Assembly: GCA_010093485.1 (NCBI GenBank)
Contig: MU001511.1
Location: forward strand, 717,953 to 781,952
Direction: 5' to 3'
Source: Karstenula rhodostoma CBS 690.94
Lineage: Eukaryota; Ascomycota; Dothideomycetes; Pleosporales; Didymosphaeriaceae
Length of the DNA: 64,000 bases
A model generated the notes under the pieces. That model was not told where the DNA came from. It made no database searches and was given only the letters and a program-made list of their open reading frames with translations. Made by a program: the position numbers and the translations under genes. This document shows positions 42,718 to 53,184 of this stretch, one piece after another; the first letter of the stretch is position 1, and every line of letters starts with the position of its first letter.

Positions 42718-44055
42718 TTTGCTACAATCACAATGATTAGGAGGAGTAGAGGTAGATTGTAGGGTCGTGGTGTTGGGCAAACGTTCTTTGGTGGGGGGTA
42801 TCACATAGCGCTACGTCATCCTCACGTCTGAGTTATTACACCACGCGCCTCGGACATCACGCCTAGAAATTTTCGACAACGGCTTCATATCGAGATTGTT
42901 ATCGAGATTCTCATTTTGCCGTGTCTTCAGCCACGTTGACGGCAAGGTAAGACGCACGAGGCTCATGCGAGAAATTGTACGGGGAGTGGGGGGGCCTGAC
43001 ACCATCCTGATCTCCCGCCGCTGCAGGATCTGCGAGCGGTTCGCACCTCTGATGTAAAGCTGAGGGGCCCTGGTACGCGTCTCAGGTAGATCATGCAATT
43101 GCCACAGAAGCGCTCGGCATGTTTCTGTTTGTTTGTTGTTGCTCCAGAGTTTGAGTGACGTCATTGCTCGGCCCTTCTCCCCCGCATCACATGGCCGTGC
43201 AGCTTGGAGCGTCGAGCTGAAGGTTTCCCCAAAGTGCTTGCAAACGCTGCCTCCTGGAGCCGCCGTGGATCCAGGTCCGGACGGACTCACTCGCCGTTGG
43301 GTTGGCAGCGCTGGGCTCTCACCTGATCGTCTTTTGCGCCACTAGTCGCCAACTTTTCCCTGCTTTCGCGAGCTCACCGCCACCGGGCTGATGCAAGACT
43401 CCTTCAGAAACAGGGACACAGGAGCCGCAGTCAGTGGTAAGCTTTCACTCGTCCCCGCTTTCTCCGCTATGATGTAGTGAGCAGCCACCATGCACGGCCA
43501 CCGCATCGAGCGTCGGAATGCCCACTGGCGTCGCCTAGGCCGCATCTAGCCAGCCACTAGCCGCATATGTCACCACAAGATCCCGTTCACAAGCGTTCCC
43601 GCAAATGCGTGTGGCATCTGGTGTGGCGCCCGTTCCGATCATCCAAGCTCCAGGTTGCGCAATGCCAGCCCTGTGAGATCTAGACAAAGTGATGCAACGG
43701 GTGCCTGCCGCAATTGGTGGAAGACTGAGAATTCCAATGACGACACAAGCCCCTCACCCAGTGGTCTTTCTGTTTGTATCCGGCACTAGCGTCCGATGGA
43801 GATTGCGTGAGAGGCAGTTTCACCGCAGGCGGCTACCCGAATCCACCTTCGTCGGCTGACTGAGCCAAATCGCCATGACGTACGGGTTGAGAAACAGACG
43901 GGAAAGAGCACCGAGAGGCATATAAGACCCCGTCTCCCGCCGTGACGGTCAACAATCACACAACCACACAACACTTCAACTCAATTCACAAGAGCTACTC
44001 AATCTTCTGATACCCCTTTCTCATCTACATACACACACACTCATCAATCACAATC
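42718..44055. other. Intergenic stretch; promoter of the repeat protein at its end
   Basis: No gene supportable; a 159-codon minus frame (43290-42811) has no motif. The last ~110 bp before 44056 are CA/CT-rich (ACACAACACTTCAAC, ATACACACACACTC), a typical long fungal leader of a strongly expressed gene. Confidence 0.5.
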
Positions 44056-45415
44056 ATGGCTGGAACTATCGAGAAGATCAAGGCCAAGGTCGAGAACGTT
44101 CTCCACAAGGACAAGACTCACGATGACCCTACCGGCCCTCACTCCTCTCACGCTGCCAACCAGGCCGATCCTCGCGTCGACTCTGACCACATTGGCACCG
44201 CTGGCAACCACGGCACTGCTACTCACGGCACCCATGGAACCACTGGCACTCATGGCACCACCGGTGGCTTGACTGGTGACAACACATACAACTCCTCAGG
44301 CCTCACCGGCAGCAACACTCACTCTTCCGGCTTGACTGGCAGCAACACACACGGCTCCTCAGGCCTCACTGGCAGCAACACTTACGGCTCAGACCCCACT
44401 GGACCCCACGACTCCCATCTCGGCAACAAGGTATGTTCCTGAAAGCCTATCATCTCATTTACAAGACACTAACGGTAAACAGGCTGACCCCCGCGTCGAC
44501 TCTGACCGCTATGGTGCCGCTGGCAACACCACCGGAGCCCACTCTTCCGGCCTGACCGGTACTGGTCACTCAGGCTCTGGCTTGACTGGCAGCAACACCC
44601 ACTCTCATGGCACGACCGGTGGCTTCACTGGCAGCAACACACACGGCTCCTCAGGCCTTACCGGCAGCAACACTTACGGCTCGGACCCCACTGGCCCTCA
44701 CGACTCCCACCTTGGAAACAAGGCTGACCCCCGCGTCGACTCTGACCGCTATGGCGCCGCTGGCAACACCACCGGAGCCCACTCTTCCGGCCTGACCGGT
44801 ACTGGTCACTCAGGCTCTGGCTTGACTGGTAGCAACACCCACTCTCACGGCACGACCGGCGGCTTGACTGGAAGCAACACTCACTCTTCCGGTCTGACTG
44901 GCAGCAACACCCACTCTCACGGCACCACTGGCTCCGGCCTCACGGGCAGCAATTACGGCTCTGACCCTACCGGTCCTCATGACTCCCACCTTACCAACAA
45001 GTTCGACCCCCGCGTCGACTCGACTGTTCCTGGGCCTCACGGCAACAGTGGTGCAGCTCGCCAGGGTGCCTACGGCTCCGACCCCACTGGTCCTCACGAC
45101 TCCCACCTTGGCAACAAGGCTGATCCCCGTGTCGACGCCTCAACCACCGGCGGATACGGCAACACCCACTCCACTGGCGGCTACGGCGCTGGCAGCAACA
45201 CTCACTCGTCCGGCTTGACTGGCAACAACACTCACTCCGGCTCGGGCTTGACTGGCAGCGGCCATGGTGTTGGTGGCCTCTCGAGCGGCCCTGGCCCCGC
45301 TGATAACACTGCGGGACCCCACAAGAGCGACGTGCTCAACAAGGTCGACCCGCGCGTTGACAGCGATCTCGATGGTTCCAAGACGTACGGAGGCAACAAG
45401 ACCTCCGGCATTTAG
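44056..45415 (+). CDS. Hydrophilin-like repeat protein (DPRVDSD family)
   Basis: Two exons, 44056-44430 and 44483-45415, intron 52 bp (GTATGT..CAG); 435 aa. A short charged helix (MAGTIEKIKAKVENVLHKDK) is followed by two alternating repeats: about six DPTGPHDSHLGNKADPRVDS blocks and many LTGSNTHSSG / HGTTGG blocks. Gly, Ser, Thr, His and Asn make up most of it; there are no Cys and no hydrophobic core. Related fungal proteins are annotated as cell-surface or stress-associated, but no signal peptide is seen here. Composition (Gly-rich, strongly hydrophilic) meets the usual definition of a hydrophilin, so protection during drying or freezing is a reasonable inference. The intron falls exactly between LGNK and ADPRVDS, inside a repeat. 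High codon bias towards C-ending codons suggests strong expression. Confidence 0.8.
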
Positions 45416-45990
45416 AGCCAGCGGTTGACAGGAGGAAGGAAGCGGCACTGATGATATCCCCGCGGGTAATGAAATACGGAACCTGCCACCATGTAATATT
45501 AAGTATTCATGGTCTCTGCTATGTTTTATTAGGATAATTAATGTATGAATGAATGGCACGACTGTTCAATACTTGTATCTCTCGATTGACTATGTTATGC
45601 ACGGTATCATGGTGATGCGTGTCTGAATGGAATTAAGTGAATATACTAAAATCAAAGCCTTGCATCACCTCCGGGTCAGTTTGGGGAGAGCAGAAAAGAA
45701 GTCAACCCGCGAATTGTATCCCGCACTAGGGAACTTCGGACCGAATTACACGGAAACCTTCCACAGCTTTCGGCGCCCAACCATGAATCACAGTGAAAGA
45801 TTGCAATGTATAGACCAGATGAGATGATCGCATCAATCAAGCATTTCCTGCTTAATGCCATTTACGTAATCCCGTTATCAGATCGGATTGGCTTAGCCCC
45901 GCGCTCAACCCACCAGCGGGCCATAAACCCAGCTCTAGAGCTCTCCGCATACACACGCCTCGCCCGAGCACCGCCTCACCCCCTCTCACG
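45416..45990. other. Intergenic stretch, no gene seen
   Basis: 3' flank of the repeat protein (AT-rich, ATTAGGATAATTAATGTATG) and promoter of the SNX3 gene. Confidence 0.5.
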
Positions 45991-46527
45991 ATGCAGTCGC
46001 TGCCCGAGTCGCGCCAGCAGTCCTTCGAGGAGCTGTACGGCCCGCCCGAGAACTTCCTCGAGATAGAGGTACCTGCGCCGCTCTCCTTCCGCGACCGCCC
46101 CGCAGTGATGCTCACCCGCGTCGCACACAGGTCCGCAACCCCATGACCCACGGCGTCGGCCGCGGCATGTACACCACCTACGAGATCGTCATGCGCACCA
46201 ACATCCCCGCCTTCAAGCTGAAGAGCTCCACGGTGCGCCGGCGGTACAGCGAGTTCGAGGCCTTCCGCGACATCCTGGAGCGCGAGAGCGCGCGCGTCAC
46301 GATCCCGCCGCTGCCGGGGAAGGTGCTGACGAACCGCTTCTCCGACGACGTCATTGAGCACCGGCGCGAGGGGTTGCAGCGGTTTCTGCAGATTGTCGTC
46401 GGACACCCGCTGCTGCAGACGGGGAGCAAGGTGCTGGCGGCGTTTGTGCAGGGTCAGTCGATGCTGTGAGGACGACGACGGAGTGCTAACGTGTGCAGAT
46501 CCGAACTGGGACCGCCATGCTTGGTAG
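45991..46527 (+). CDS. SNX3: Sorting nexin 3 (Grd19)
   Basis: Three exons: 45991-46068, 46131-46452, 46499-46527; introns 62 and 46 bp; 142 aa. The protein is essentially one PX domain: [13 protein letters not shown] at the start, the phosphoinositide-binding [14 protein letters not shown], then IPPLPGK, and [19 protein letters not shown]. Splicing of the last exon adds DPNWDRHAW, the near-invariant C-terminus of Snx3. It binds PI3P on endosomes and, with retromer, returns cargo such as the Fet3-Ftr1 iron transporter in yeast to the Golgi or plasma membrane. That link to the FET3/FTR1 pair in this window is functional knowledge from yeast, not linkage. Length matches the family (about 140-160 aa). 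Confidence 0.93.
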
Positions 46528-47203
46528 ACGAGGCCTGCGCAGACGGAAACTTACGATGCGCCCTTCTGCGGCCGACGAAGCACGCAGCGCGCCGTCACAC
46601 GACGTCACGAGACCACGAGGAACGACCTGGAGAGGGAGGATTCTCGGGCGAGCCAGGGTGTAGATCGTATTGCGGACATACTCTCTGGGTGGGAGGCGAT
46701 ATCTTGGTTGTTGTTGGCTGCAGAGGGCAGGCGGGGTTGTTTCTATGGGAAGTGCTCATGTGGAGCGCGTTGATACTGATCTTATACCCTTCCTCCTTTC
46801 CTTGATCTGACATCTCATATCTCGAGCTTTTAGTAGATATCAATTCATCGTCCAATGGCCTCTGTCTGGCATTTCTAGCTACCAGGCTACATGCGCTCGC
46901 AGAGCCCTCAAGCAAGAAGGTTTTCTCGTGCAGCGGAATCCTTCTAGATACCAACAAATACGTTAAACCACACAGAAACATCAAAGATGCATTCGAAAGG
47001 CACAGCAAGATATCATGACGAACCGCGCGCTAGCAGCATCTAGCTTCCTCTCCCGGTAAGGCGCCCTACGAAGGCAAAAATTCTAGCCCCACTAAGCCCT
47101 GCCCCAAGAGCTTTAAGAACCCCATCCCCTAGTTACCTCCCTACACTTGTGTACGAGTATTGACGCAGCCTTATTCGCTTGCTTGCTTCCTATACAATAC
47201 ACA
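46528..47203. other. Intergenic stretch, no gene seen
   Basis: 3' flank of SNX3 and promoter of the transporter. Short frames only. Confidence 0.5.
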
Positions 47204-49377
47204 ATGGGTGTGCCCTCTACGCAGGCGTCAAACGCCATCTTGTACCTGACCTACGGCGCGTTTCTGTAAGCAGTGACGCACAGTGGAGTGTAGGACGATC
47301 CATGCTGACAGGTGACAGGGTCGTCGGATGCTACATCGCTTGGCGGCTGCGACACCAGTCCAAGACGGAATGGCTGTCGAGCAACAGGACACAGAAGGGT
47401 CAGGATACCACTTGCGCCTCGCTGCAATCCCCCTTGCCGAACCCCATCTGCTGGCAACACGTGCTAACTGCGTCCAGGCGTACCGCTGGCCTTCAATTTC
47501 ATCGCATCGGGTGAGTGCATGGGCAAGACGCTCCCAGCGTGAAGGGCAGCGGCAGTATCGGCACTCGGCTTTATTCCGCGCCATGGAGGCGTTCTTCGTA
47601 AGGGTTTTCTCTGTCGAGGATCGATGTGACAAGGTTCGTATTTGAGATCCGCAGGGCCCGTTGTCCGCTTCGTCCTCCCAGCTCGACTGGGAGGATGGGG
47701 TCCGAGGACGGGTCTCTGCGTGGCTACACTGCGGGCGCCGCGCCGCGTTGGATCTGTCTTGGATGGATCCGGCAAAGCAACGCTGAGAAGTACCGCCTGA
47801 ACTCGATCAAGATAATACTTGCGTGAGGAACGTGCTGCCGCTTTCCCCTAACCTCCCCCACACACATTGACAGCGGCTAATCCAGCTTCTAACTCGCAGC
47901 CCTCGGCTCCGGCATCCTTTTCACGTACCCTGAGATTGCGACCATCTGCGGCGTGCAGGGCTTGGTCGTGTACGCGTTGTCCAGCGCCCTGCCGATGCTC
48001 GTTTTCGGGTACCTGGGGCCCATCATCCGGCGCAAGTGTCCTGAGGGGTTCGTCCTGACGGAGTGGACGAGGCAGCGGTATGGCGCTGTCGCGGGCCTGT
48101 TTCTGAGCGTGTGCACGCTGATTACCATCTTCCTGTACATGGTCAGCGAGCTCAGTGCGATGCAGCAGATTGTTACTGCGTTGACAGGGCTCGATGGACT
48201 CCCTGCTATCATCGTCGAGTGCGCCGTTACTACGATATACACCTGTAAGACCAACCCTTCCCCCCGCCTTTTTGCCAGAAGAAAGAAAGGAATGAGCTGA
48301 TGCTGATGGCACGCAGCCCTCGGCGGCTTCAAGGTCTCCTTTATAACCGACAACATCCAAGGCGTCATGGTCGTCGGCCTCATCATCCTGGGCGTCATCA
48401 CCGTCGGCGTAGAAACCCACATCCAGCCCGCGCTCATCCGCGAATCCGGCTTCCTCGACGCCTCCCTCCTCGGCTGGCAGCTGCTCTACATCCTCCCCGT
48501 GGCCGTCCTCACAAACGACTTCTTCCTCTCGGGCTTCTGGATGCGCACCTTTGCGTCCCGCACCGACAAAGACCTCTGGATCGGCGTGTCGCTCGCCACG
48601 GTCGCCGTCCTCATCATCCTCACCCTCGTCGGCGTCTCAGGGCTGCTAGCCGCGTGGTCTGGCGCCTGGCCCCTCGGCTCCGCCGACGACGGCTACCTCG
48701 CCTTCTTCCTACTACTAGGCCAGCTCCCCGCATGGGTCGTCGGCATCATCCTCGTCATGACCGTCTCGCTCTCCACCGCGGCCTTCGACTCCCTCCAGTC
48801 CGCCATCATCAGCACAGGCTCAAACGACCTCTTCCGCAACCGCCTCAACATCTGGGTCATCCGCCTGCTCGTCGTCATCCTCATCGTCCCCGTCGTCGTC
48901 GTCGCCCTCAAGTCCCCAGACATCCTCCAGATCTTCCTCATCAGCGACCTCGTCTCCGCGGCCGTCGTCCCCGTGCTCGTCATCGGCCTGTCCGAGCGCT
49001 GCTACTGGTGGCGCGGCTTCGACTTCGTCGTCGGCAGCCTCGGCGGCATCTTCACCGTCTTCCTCTTCGGCCTCGTCTACTACGACGGCGACGCGTCTCG
49101 CGCTTCCAAGCTGCTGATTCTGGAGGGCGGCCTGTATGCGGGCGACTGGAGCGCGTTTGGGGCCTTTGTTGCTGCGCCGTTTGGGGGGCTGCTGTGGGGG
49201 TTCGCCGCGTGTGGAGTGCGTCTTGCGACGTTGTGGGTGGTGGCGAAGGTGAGGGGTCGGAGGTTCGATGCGCTGGATAAGCCTATTCCGCGTGTGGCTG
49301 GGGAAACGCATGACAGGGAAGCTGAGAGTGTCATTGAAAGGGCGAATGACAAGGATGTCTGTGGGAAGTTCTTCTAA
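47204..49377 (+). CDS. Sodium:solute symporter family transporter, Dur3-like
   Basis: Five exons: 47204-47265, 47319-47398, 47478-47510, 47900-48244, 48317-49377; 526 aa. Phases agree throughout. After a first helix, splicing gives PLAFNFIASALGSGILFTYPEI, the broken helix 1 of SSS proteins, followed by PIIRRKCPEGFVLTEW. About twelve hydrophobic segments follow to residue ~500, then a charged tail. Family members co-transport urea, polyamines or other solutes with cations. The fungal urea transporter Dur3 is about 690 aa, so this is a shorter relative and its substrate is open. Intron 3 is 389 bp, far longer than any other in the window. The Arg/Pro/His-rich 326-codon frame overlapping exon 5 is a shadow of this GC-rich gene. 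Confidence 0.85.
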
Positions 49378-49993
49378 GCGCTGTACACTTGAGAGGGAGC
49401 GGGGAGGGGATGGGGGGATGGTGTGGTGTAGAAGGCGGATAGGCAGATGTACGTAATAAAAGGGTTGAAACGGGGAGGGGGAGAAGGAAGGGTGTAGATA
49501 ATCTCGGCGAGGTTGTGTTGTAGGGTTCAAATTGTGATCACAGCTGTTTCCCTGTTTTTCATGCTTCGGCCTGCGGGGATTTACAGAAGAAAAGCGTGTA
49601 TTTGACGATGATACGCTTTGGGGATCTTGAATCTGCTCCATCATGTCATTCATCAATAGCTTGCCACTTAGTTGCTTCCCTGCGTAGGGTGGATATCCTA
49701 GCATACGCACTTCGATTGGTAGGATGTTGAGGCAGATGTACGCCAAAACGTATTCCTAGCGTATGTCAAGGCCTGCACAGTTACCACGTAGAGGACGTCA
49801 CGTCGCCGGCAGATCAACACAGCAGTGCTTGCATGATTGAGATTCGTCATGGATATCATGAACGTTTTGTCATTTCCATACTAAATGACCCGAATGGTCC
49901 CAATGCTACCTCACGCCATACGTAGTGGAACCCGTGAATGTAATGCCAGAAAGAGACCTCGTACCACCGCACTAGCCGTGTCGCACCACACGC
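49378..49993. other. Intergenic stretch between convergent genes
   Basis: Contains the 3' flanks of the SSS transporter and RPS2. No gene seen. Confidence 0.55.
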
Positions 49994-50889
49994 CTAGTAC
50001 CTCTTGCCCTCGCGGAGCACGTCGCTGTACTCCTCGAGCGGGCCGCGCGGCAGCTTGGTCTCCTTCCACAGGTTGGGGGTGAGGAAACCGTATGAGTTGG
50101 CGACGGCGACGAAGGTGGCCTTGAGGGTGTTCTCGAGCGTCTTGGTGGAGCCCGACGACGCGGTGTAGATGTCCTGCACACCAGCGAGCTGCAAAAGGCG
50201 CTTGACGGCGGGAGACGCGACGAGGCCGGTACCGCGGGGCGCGGGGATGAGGCGCACGGTGACGGAGCCGCACTTTCCGGACTCCTTGGTGGGCAGCGAG
50301 TGCGGCTCACCGAGGTTGGTGCCCCAGTAGCCTCTTCGGATGGGCACAACGCTGAGCTTGGCGATGATGATGGCGGCGCGGATGGCGGTCGCGACTTCCT
50401 TGGAGGTCTTGATGCCGAGACCAATGTGGCCCTCGGAGTCACCAATGACGACGATGGCCTTGAAACGGGTACGCTGACCGGCACGGGTCTGCTTCTGCAC
50501 GGGCTTGATCTTCATGACCTCGTCCTTGAGCTTGGGCAGGAAGTTGTCGACGATCTGGTACTCCTTGATGGCGAGCGAGTGGAGGTAGCTACGGCTGTCA
50601 GTGCTGCGGTCTTGCTGTTCAGGTGCAGAGTGGGACGTACATCTCCTCCATGCTCTTGATCTTGCCGGCCTTTACGAGACGGCCGAGCTTGGTGACGGGC
50701 TGCCACTCCTTCTCCTGTGCCAATTGTCAATTCTGTCCGCGCATTCTCCTCGCATCTGCGTGTCCGTACCTCGGTCTTGCCACCGCGACGGCCACGGCCG
50801 CGTCCACGTCCACGGCCACCACGGTCACCACCACGGTCACCACCACGAGATCCGAATCCGCCGCGGGCGGGGGCAGGTGCGTCAGCCAT
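49994..50889 (-). CDS. RPS2: 40S ribosomal protein S2 (uS5)
   Basis: Three exons: 50889-50770, 50714-50641, 50588-49994; introns 55 and 52 bp; 262 aa. The N-terminus is a Gly/Arg-rich tail ([20 protein letters not shown]), a methylation target in many eukaryotes. Then [19 protein letters not shown], and the uS5 core with [19 protein letters not shown] and [20 protein letters not shown], followed by [15 protein letters not shown]. It sits at the mRNA entry site of the small subunit and helps decoding accuracy. A further intron in the 5' leader (about 50915-50965, GTGAGT..CAG with GCTAAC branch) is likely, as is common in ribosomal-protein genes. Divergent from the Atg28-like gene. Confidence 0.96.
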
Positions 50890-51561
50890 TTTGAGAGTCT
50901 GTGTAGGGCGACTACTGGATTTTTGTTAGCAGCCGCGAGAGGGGTATTTCTGCAGAGGTACTCACAGGTTTGTGCTGTGGTTAGTGCTGGTGTCGCGATG
51001 CTGAGCCCAAGTTCAATTTTGTGCGGAGTGGTGGCTCGCTTAAGCGAGCGGGAAACTTGGCAGGCGCGGTCGAGCTAACGGCTTTGGGCGATGCTGCAGC
51101 TATGCAGCGAACACCAACTTCAGTTGTCGCCACTGTCGTCTGATGTGACATGCAACGTTTGGTGTACGGCAGACGGTTCCCTTGGTAGTCGCTTGCTTTG
51201 CTTGTTCTTGACACAAGACATTGAAAGGCAACCCAGCGACGCGGATATACCCCGCTCCACCACAATGCAGAGGAGATGATGCACCAAAGTACATATGCAG
51301 CATCACTGACTCTCTTCAAAGAACTTCACAGGCGTCTTATCACTCATCCATCCATCACAGCTCTTGCGCGGTCAGCTGCGCTGCTCTTCACATGAGCCTT
51401 GTGTCGGCTTGGCAACGACTTCCGAGACAACGTCATTGGCTCACGGTCACGTACCAACTGTTTGGGGGCAGCTCACCTGAACAACATTCCACCATGCGTC
51501 GTGAGCGTCGATAGCTCTGCTTTCCTGTATCTGCGCCATTTCTATACACTTCCTTTTCACA
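50890..51561. promoter_or_regulatory. Divergent RPS2 / Atg28-like upstream region, with 5'-leader intron
   Basis: Holds the RPS2 5' leader, including a 51-bp candidate intron at 50915-50965, and the upstream region of the coiled-coil gene. No coding sequence seen. Confidence 0.6.
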
Positions 51562-53184
51562 ATGTCTTTACTGAATTCGGTGCTTGGTACGATATCGCCC
51601 TCCAGATTTCGCGATTCTTTCGAGGACCCACGCGCCCCAGACCATGAGCTGCCTCTATACCGATCCCCACCCTCGTCACGATCGCCGTCACAAGCTCCGC
51701 GCATACCTCCTTCTATAGCATCCACAGTCCTATGGAGCGTTCCACCCACACACTTCAAGCCCGCAGCGCGCGTTCCCGATGACCTTCTCGCGCTCCAAAG
51801 AAGAGCGCGGCACCTCGAACAGCGGCTTCAAGACTTGCTCGACGCGCAGGCCGATGGCTTGATGAGCGGGCTAGCGGGGAAAGACTCAAACATACCCGAC
51901 GATCTTGTATCGAATGGTAGTACCACGCCCACCGTGAGCAGCGTCCGTAGCTCGAGCCGCAGCGGCGATGGCGACGATACCTCGCACAGCCTGCCGCGGA
52001 AGAAGAAAGTCGGACTCACTGCAGCGCGCAAGGGGATCTATAAGCGCATACAGCAGCTCGCGAGCGTCAAGGCCGAAGAGCTGAACTATCTGGACCAAGA
52101 CCTGCACGACTTGCACGGCATCGTGGGACAGACAGATACATGGACGAAGAAGCGCGCGCAGCTAGAGCAGAAGATTAGGGACATCGAGCAGGGGGGAAGC
52201 AGCGCCTCGCGAACCCAAGCTTTACACACCGAAGCTTCTAATCTAGAGCGGGAGATACGGCAGAAGGAGGAGGAGTTAGCAGCGTTGAAAGCGCGGCACA
52301 GGAGCGTGCTGTCTGAACTTGAGAACGGCGAGAATGCCGTCGAGGCGAAGCTCTCGTCCTACCAAGCGTCGCTCGCGATACTCGACAAGAACGTTGCGAG
52401 TTTCCTCGCCAGGCCCCCGGATACAAGCCATGTCTCTCTCTCACCGTCGTCGTACCTCTCTCTCCCGCCGCGTCGCCGCTCGCTCGACATGGCACACGAG
52501 TACTGGACAGAAGAACACTCGCGGCTCGTCGACAAATGCGAGGAAGTCGACATTGAGCGCGCCGCGTTGGACGAAGGCGCCGTCCTCTGGAACGACGTCG
52601 TCAAGCGGATAACTTCCTTCGAAACCGCGCTGAAAGACATGATTCAGCCATCCTTGCGCGCACCTGCACCCTCCAAGATGATCTCCAAAATGGACGCTAC
52701 GATCGCGTATCTTGAAGAAAAAGTCGACTTCGTCAAGAGCCGCGACTGGAACCTCCTCTTCCTCGCCATCGGCGCGGAGCTCGAGGCCTTCAAGCAGGGG
52801 AGAGACGTCTTGGAAGAAGTGCTTGGCGTGAAGAAGAGCCGGAAGGGCAAGGAGAGGGCGGTGGAGAGTCTTGTTGATGTAGGTGTGGAGGGCACATTTG
52901 CAAGTGACGGGGAGGGACAAGAGGAGGTGTCGCGTTCCGCTATCCGCATACCAAAGAGCCCATCGAGGCCAGCTGCGTCGCCGCCGAAGCCGCAGCCGAG
53001 CTTTTTCGATACTGATAATGAGGATCCGGATCCAGAGTTGATGGTTAGCCATCAGGATACCGATACCGATAGCATCGATCGTGAGAAGGAAGAGGCAGAT
53101 CGAAGAGCACGGATTCGCAAGCGGTTAGAGGCCATAGGGTTCGCGGATGATTCAAAAGCAAGCGCTGCTTCTCATGACGCATAG
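51562..53184 (+). CDS. Atg28-like coiled-coil protein
   Basis: Intronless, 540 aa from ATG 51562. Residues 1-75 are Pro/Ser-rich; then LLALQRRARHLEQRLQDLLDAQADGL, a Ser-rich linker, and AARKGIYKRIQQLASVKAEELNYL. Long coiled coils occupy ~175-280, and a further helical region ~300-420. The tail is acidic and Ser-rich and ends in a charged helix. The LLDAQxxGL segment followed by an A-R-x-G-I-Y-x-x-I/M-x-x-L-x-x-V-K-x-E-E-L region is what I recall for Atg28 of filamentous fungi, a coiled-coil autophagy and pexophagy factor. The assignment is from these two landmarks and layout; another cytoskeletal or trafficking coiled-coil protein is possible. The frame is unbroken and GC-rich. Confidence 0.6.
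   Translation: MSLLNSVLGTISPSRFRDSFEDPRAPDHELPLYRSPPSSRSPSQAPRIPPSIASTVLWSVPPTHFKPAARVPDDLLALQRRARHLEQRLQDLLDAQADGLMSGLAGKDSNIPDDLVSNGSTTPTVSSVRSSSRSGDGDDTSHSLPRKKKVGLTAARKGIYKRIQQLASVKAEELNYLDQDLHDLHGIVGQTDTWTKKRAQLEQKIRDIEQGGSSASRTQALHTEASNLEREIRQKEEELAALKARHRSVLSELENGENAVEAKLSSYQASLAILDKNVASFLARPPDTSHVSLSPSSYLSLPPRRRSLDMAHEYWTEEHSRLVDKCEEVDIERAALDEGAVLWNDVVKRITSFETALKDMIQPSLRAPAPSKMISKMDATIAYLEEKVDFVKSRDWNLLFLAIGAELEAFKQGRDVLEEVLGVKKSRKGKERAVESLVDVGVEGTFASDGEGQEEVSRSAIRIPKSPSRPAASPPKPQPSFFDTDNEDPDPELMVSHQDTDTDSIDREKEEADRRARIRKRLEAIGFADDSKASAASHDA

Noticed and set aside
42811..43290. 159-codon minus frame
   Set aside because: No motif, no signal peptide, no coding-like bias; overlaps the flank of the EI24 gene.
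48300..49280. 326-codon Arg/Pro/His-rich plus frame
   Set aside because: Out-of-frame shadow of SSS transporter exon 5.
48820..49746. 308-codon minus frame
   Set aside because: Antisense of the same transporter; acidic run is a codon artefact.
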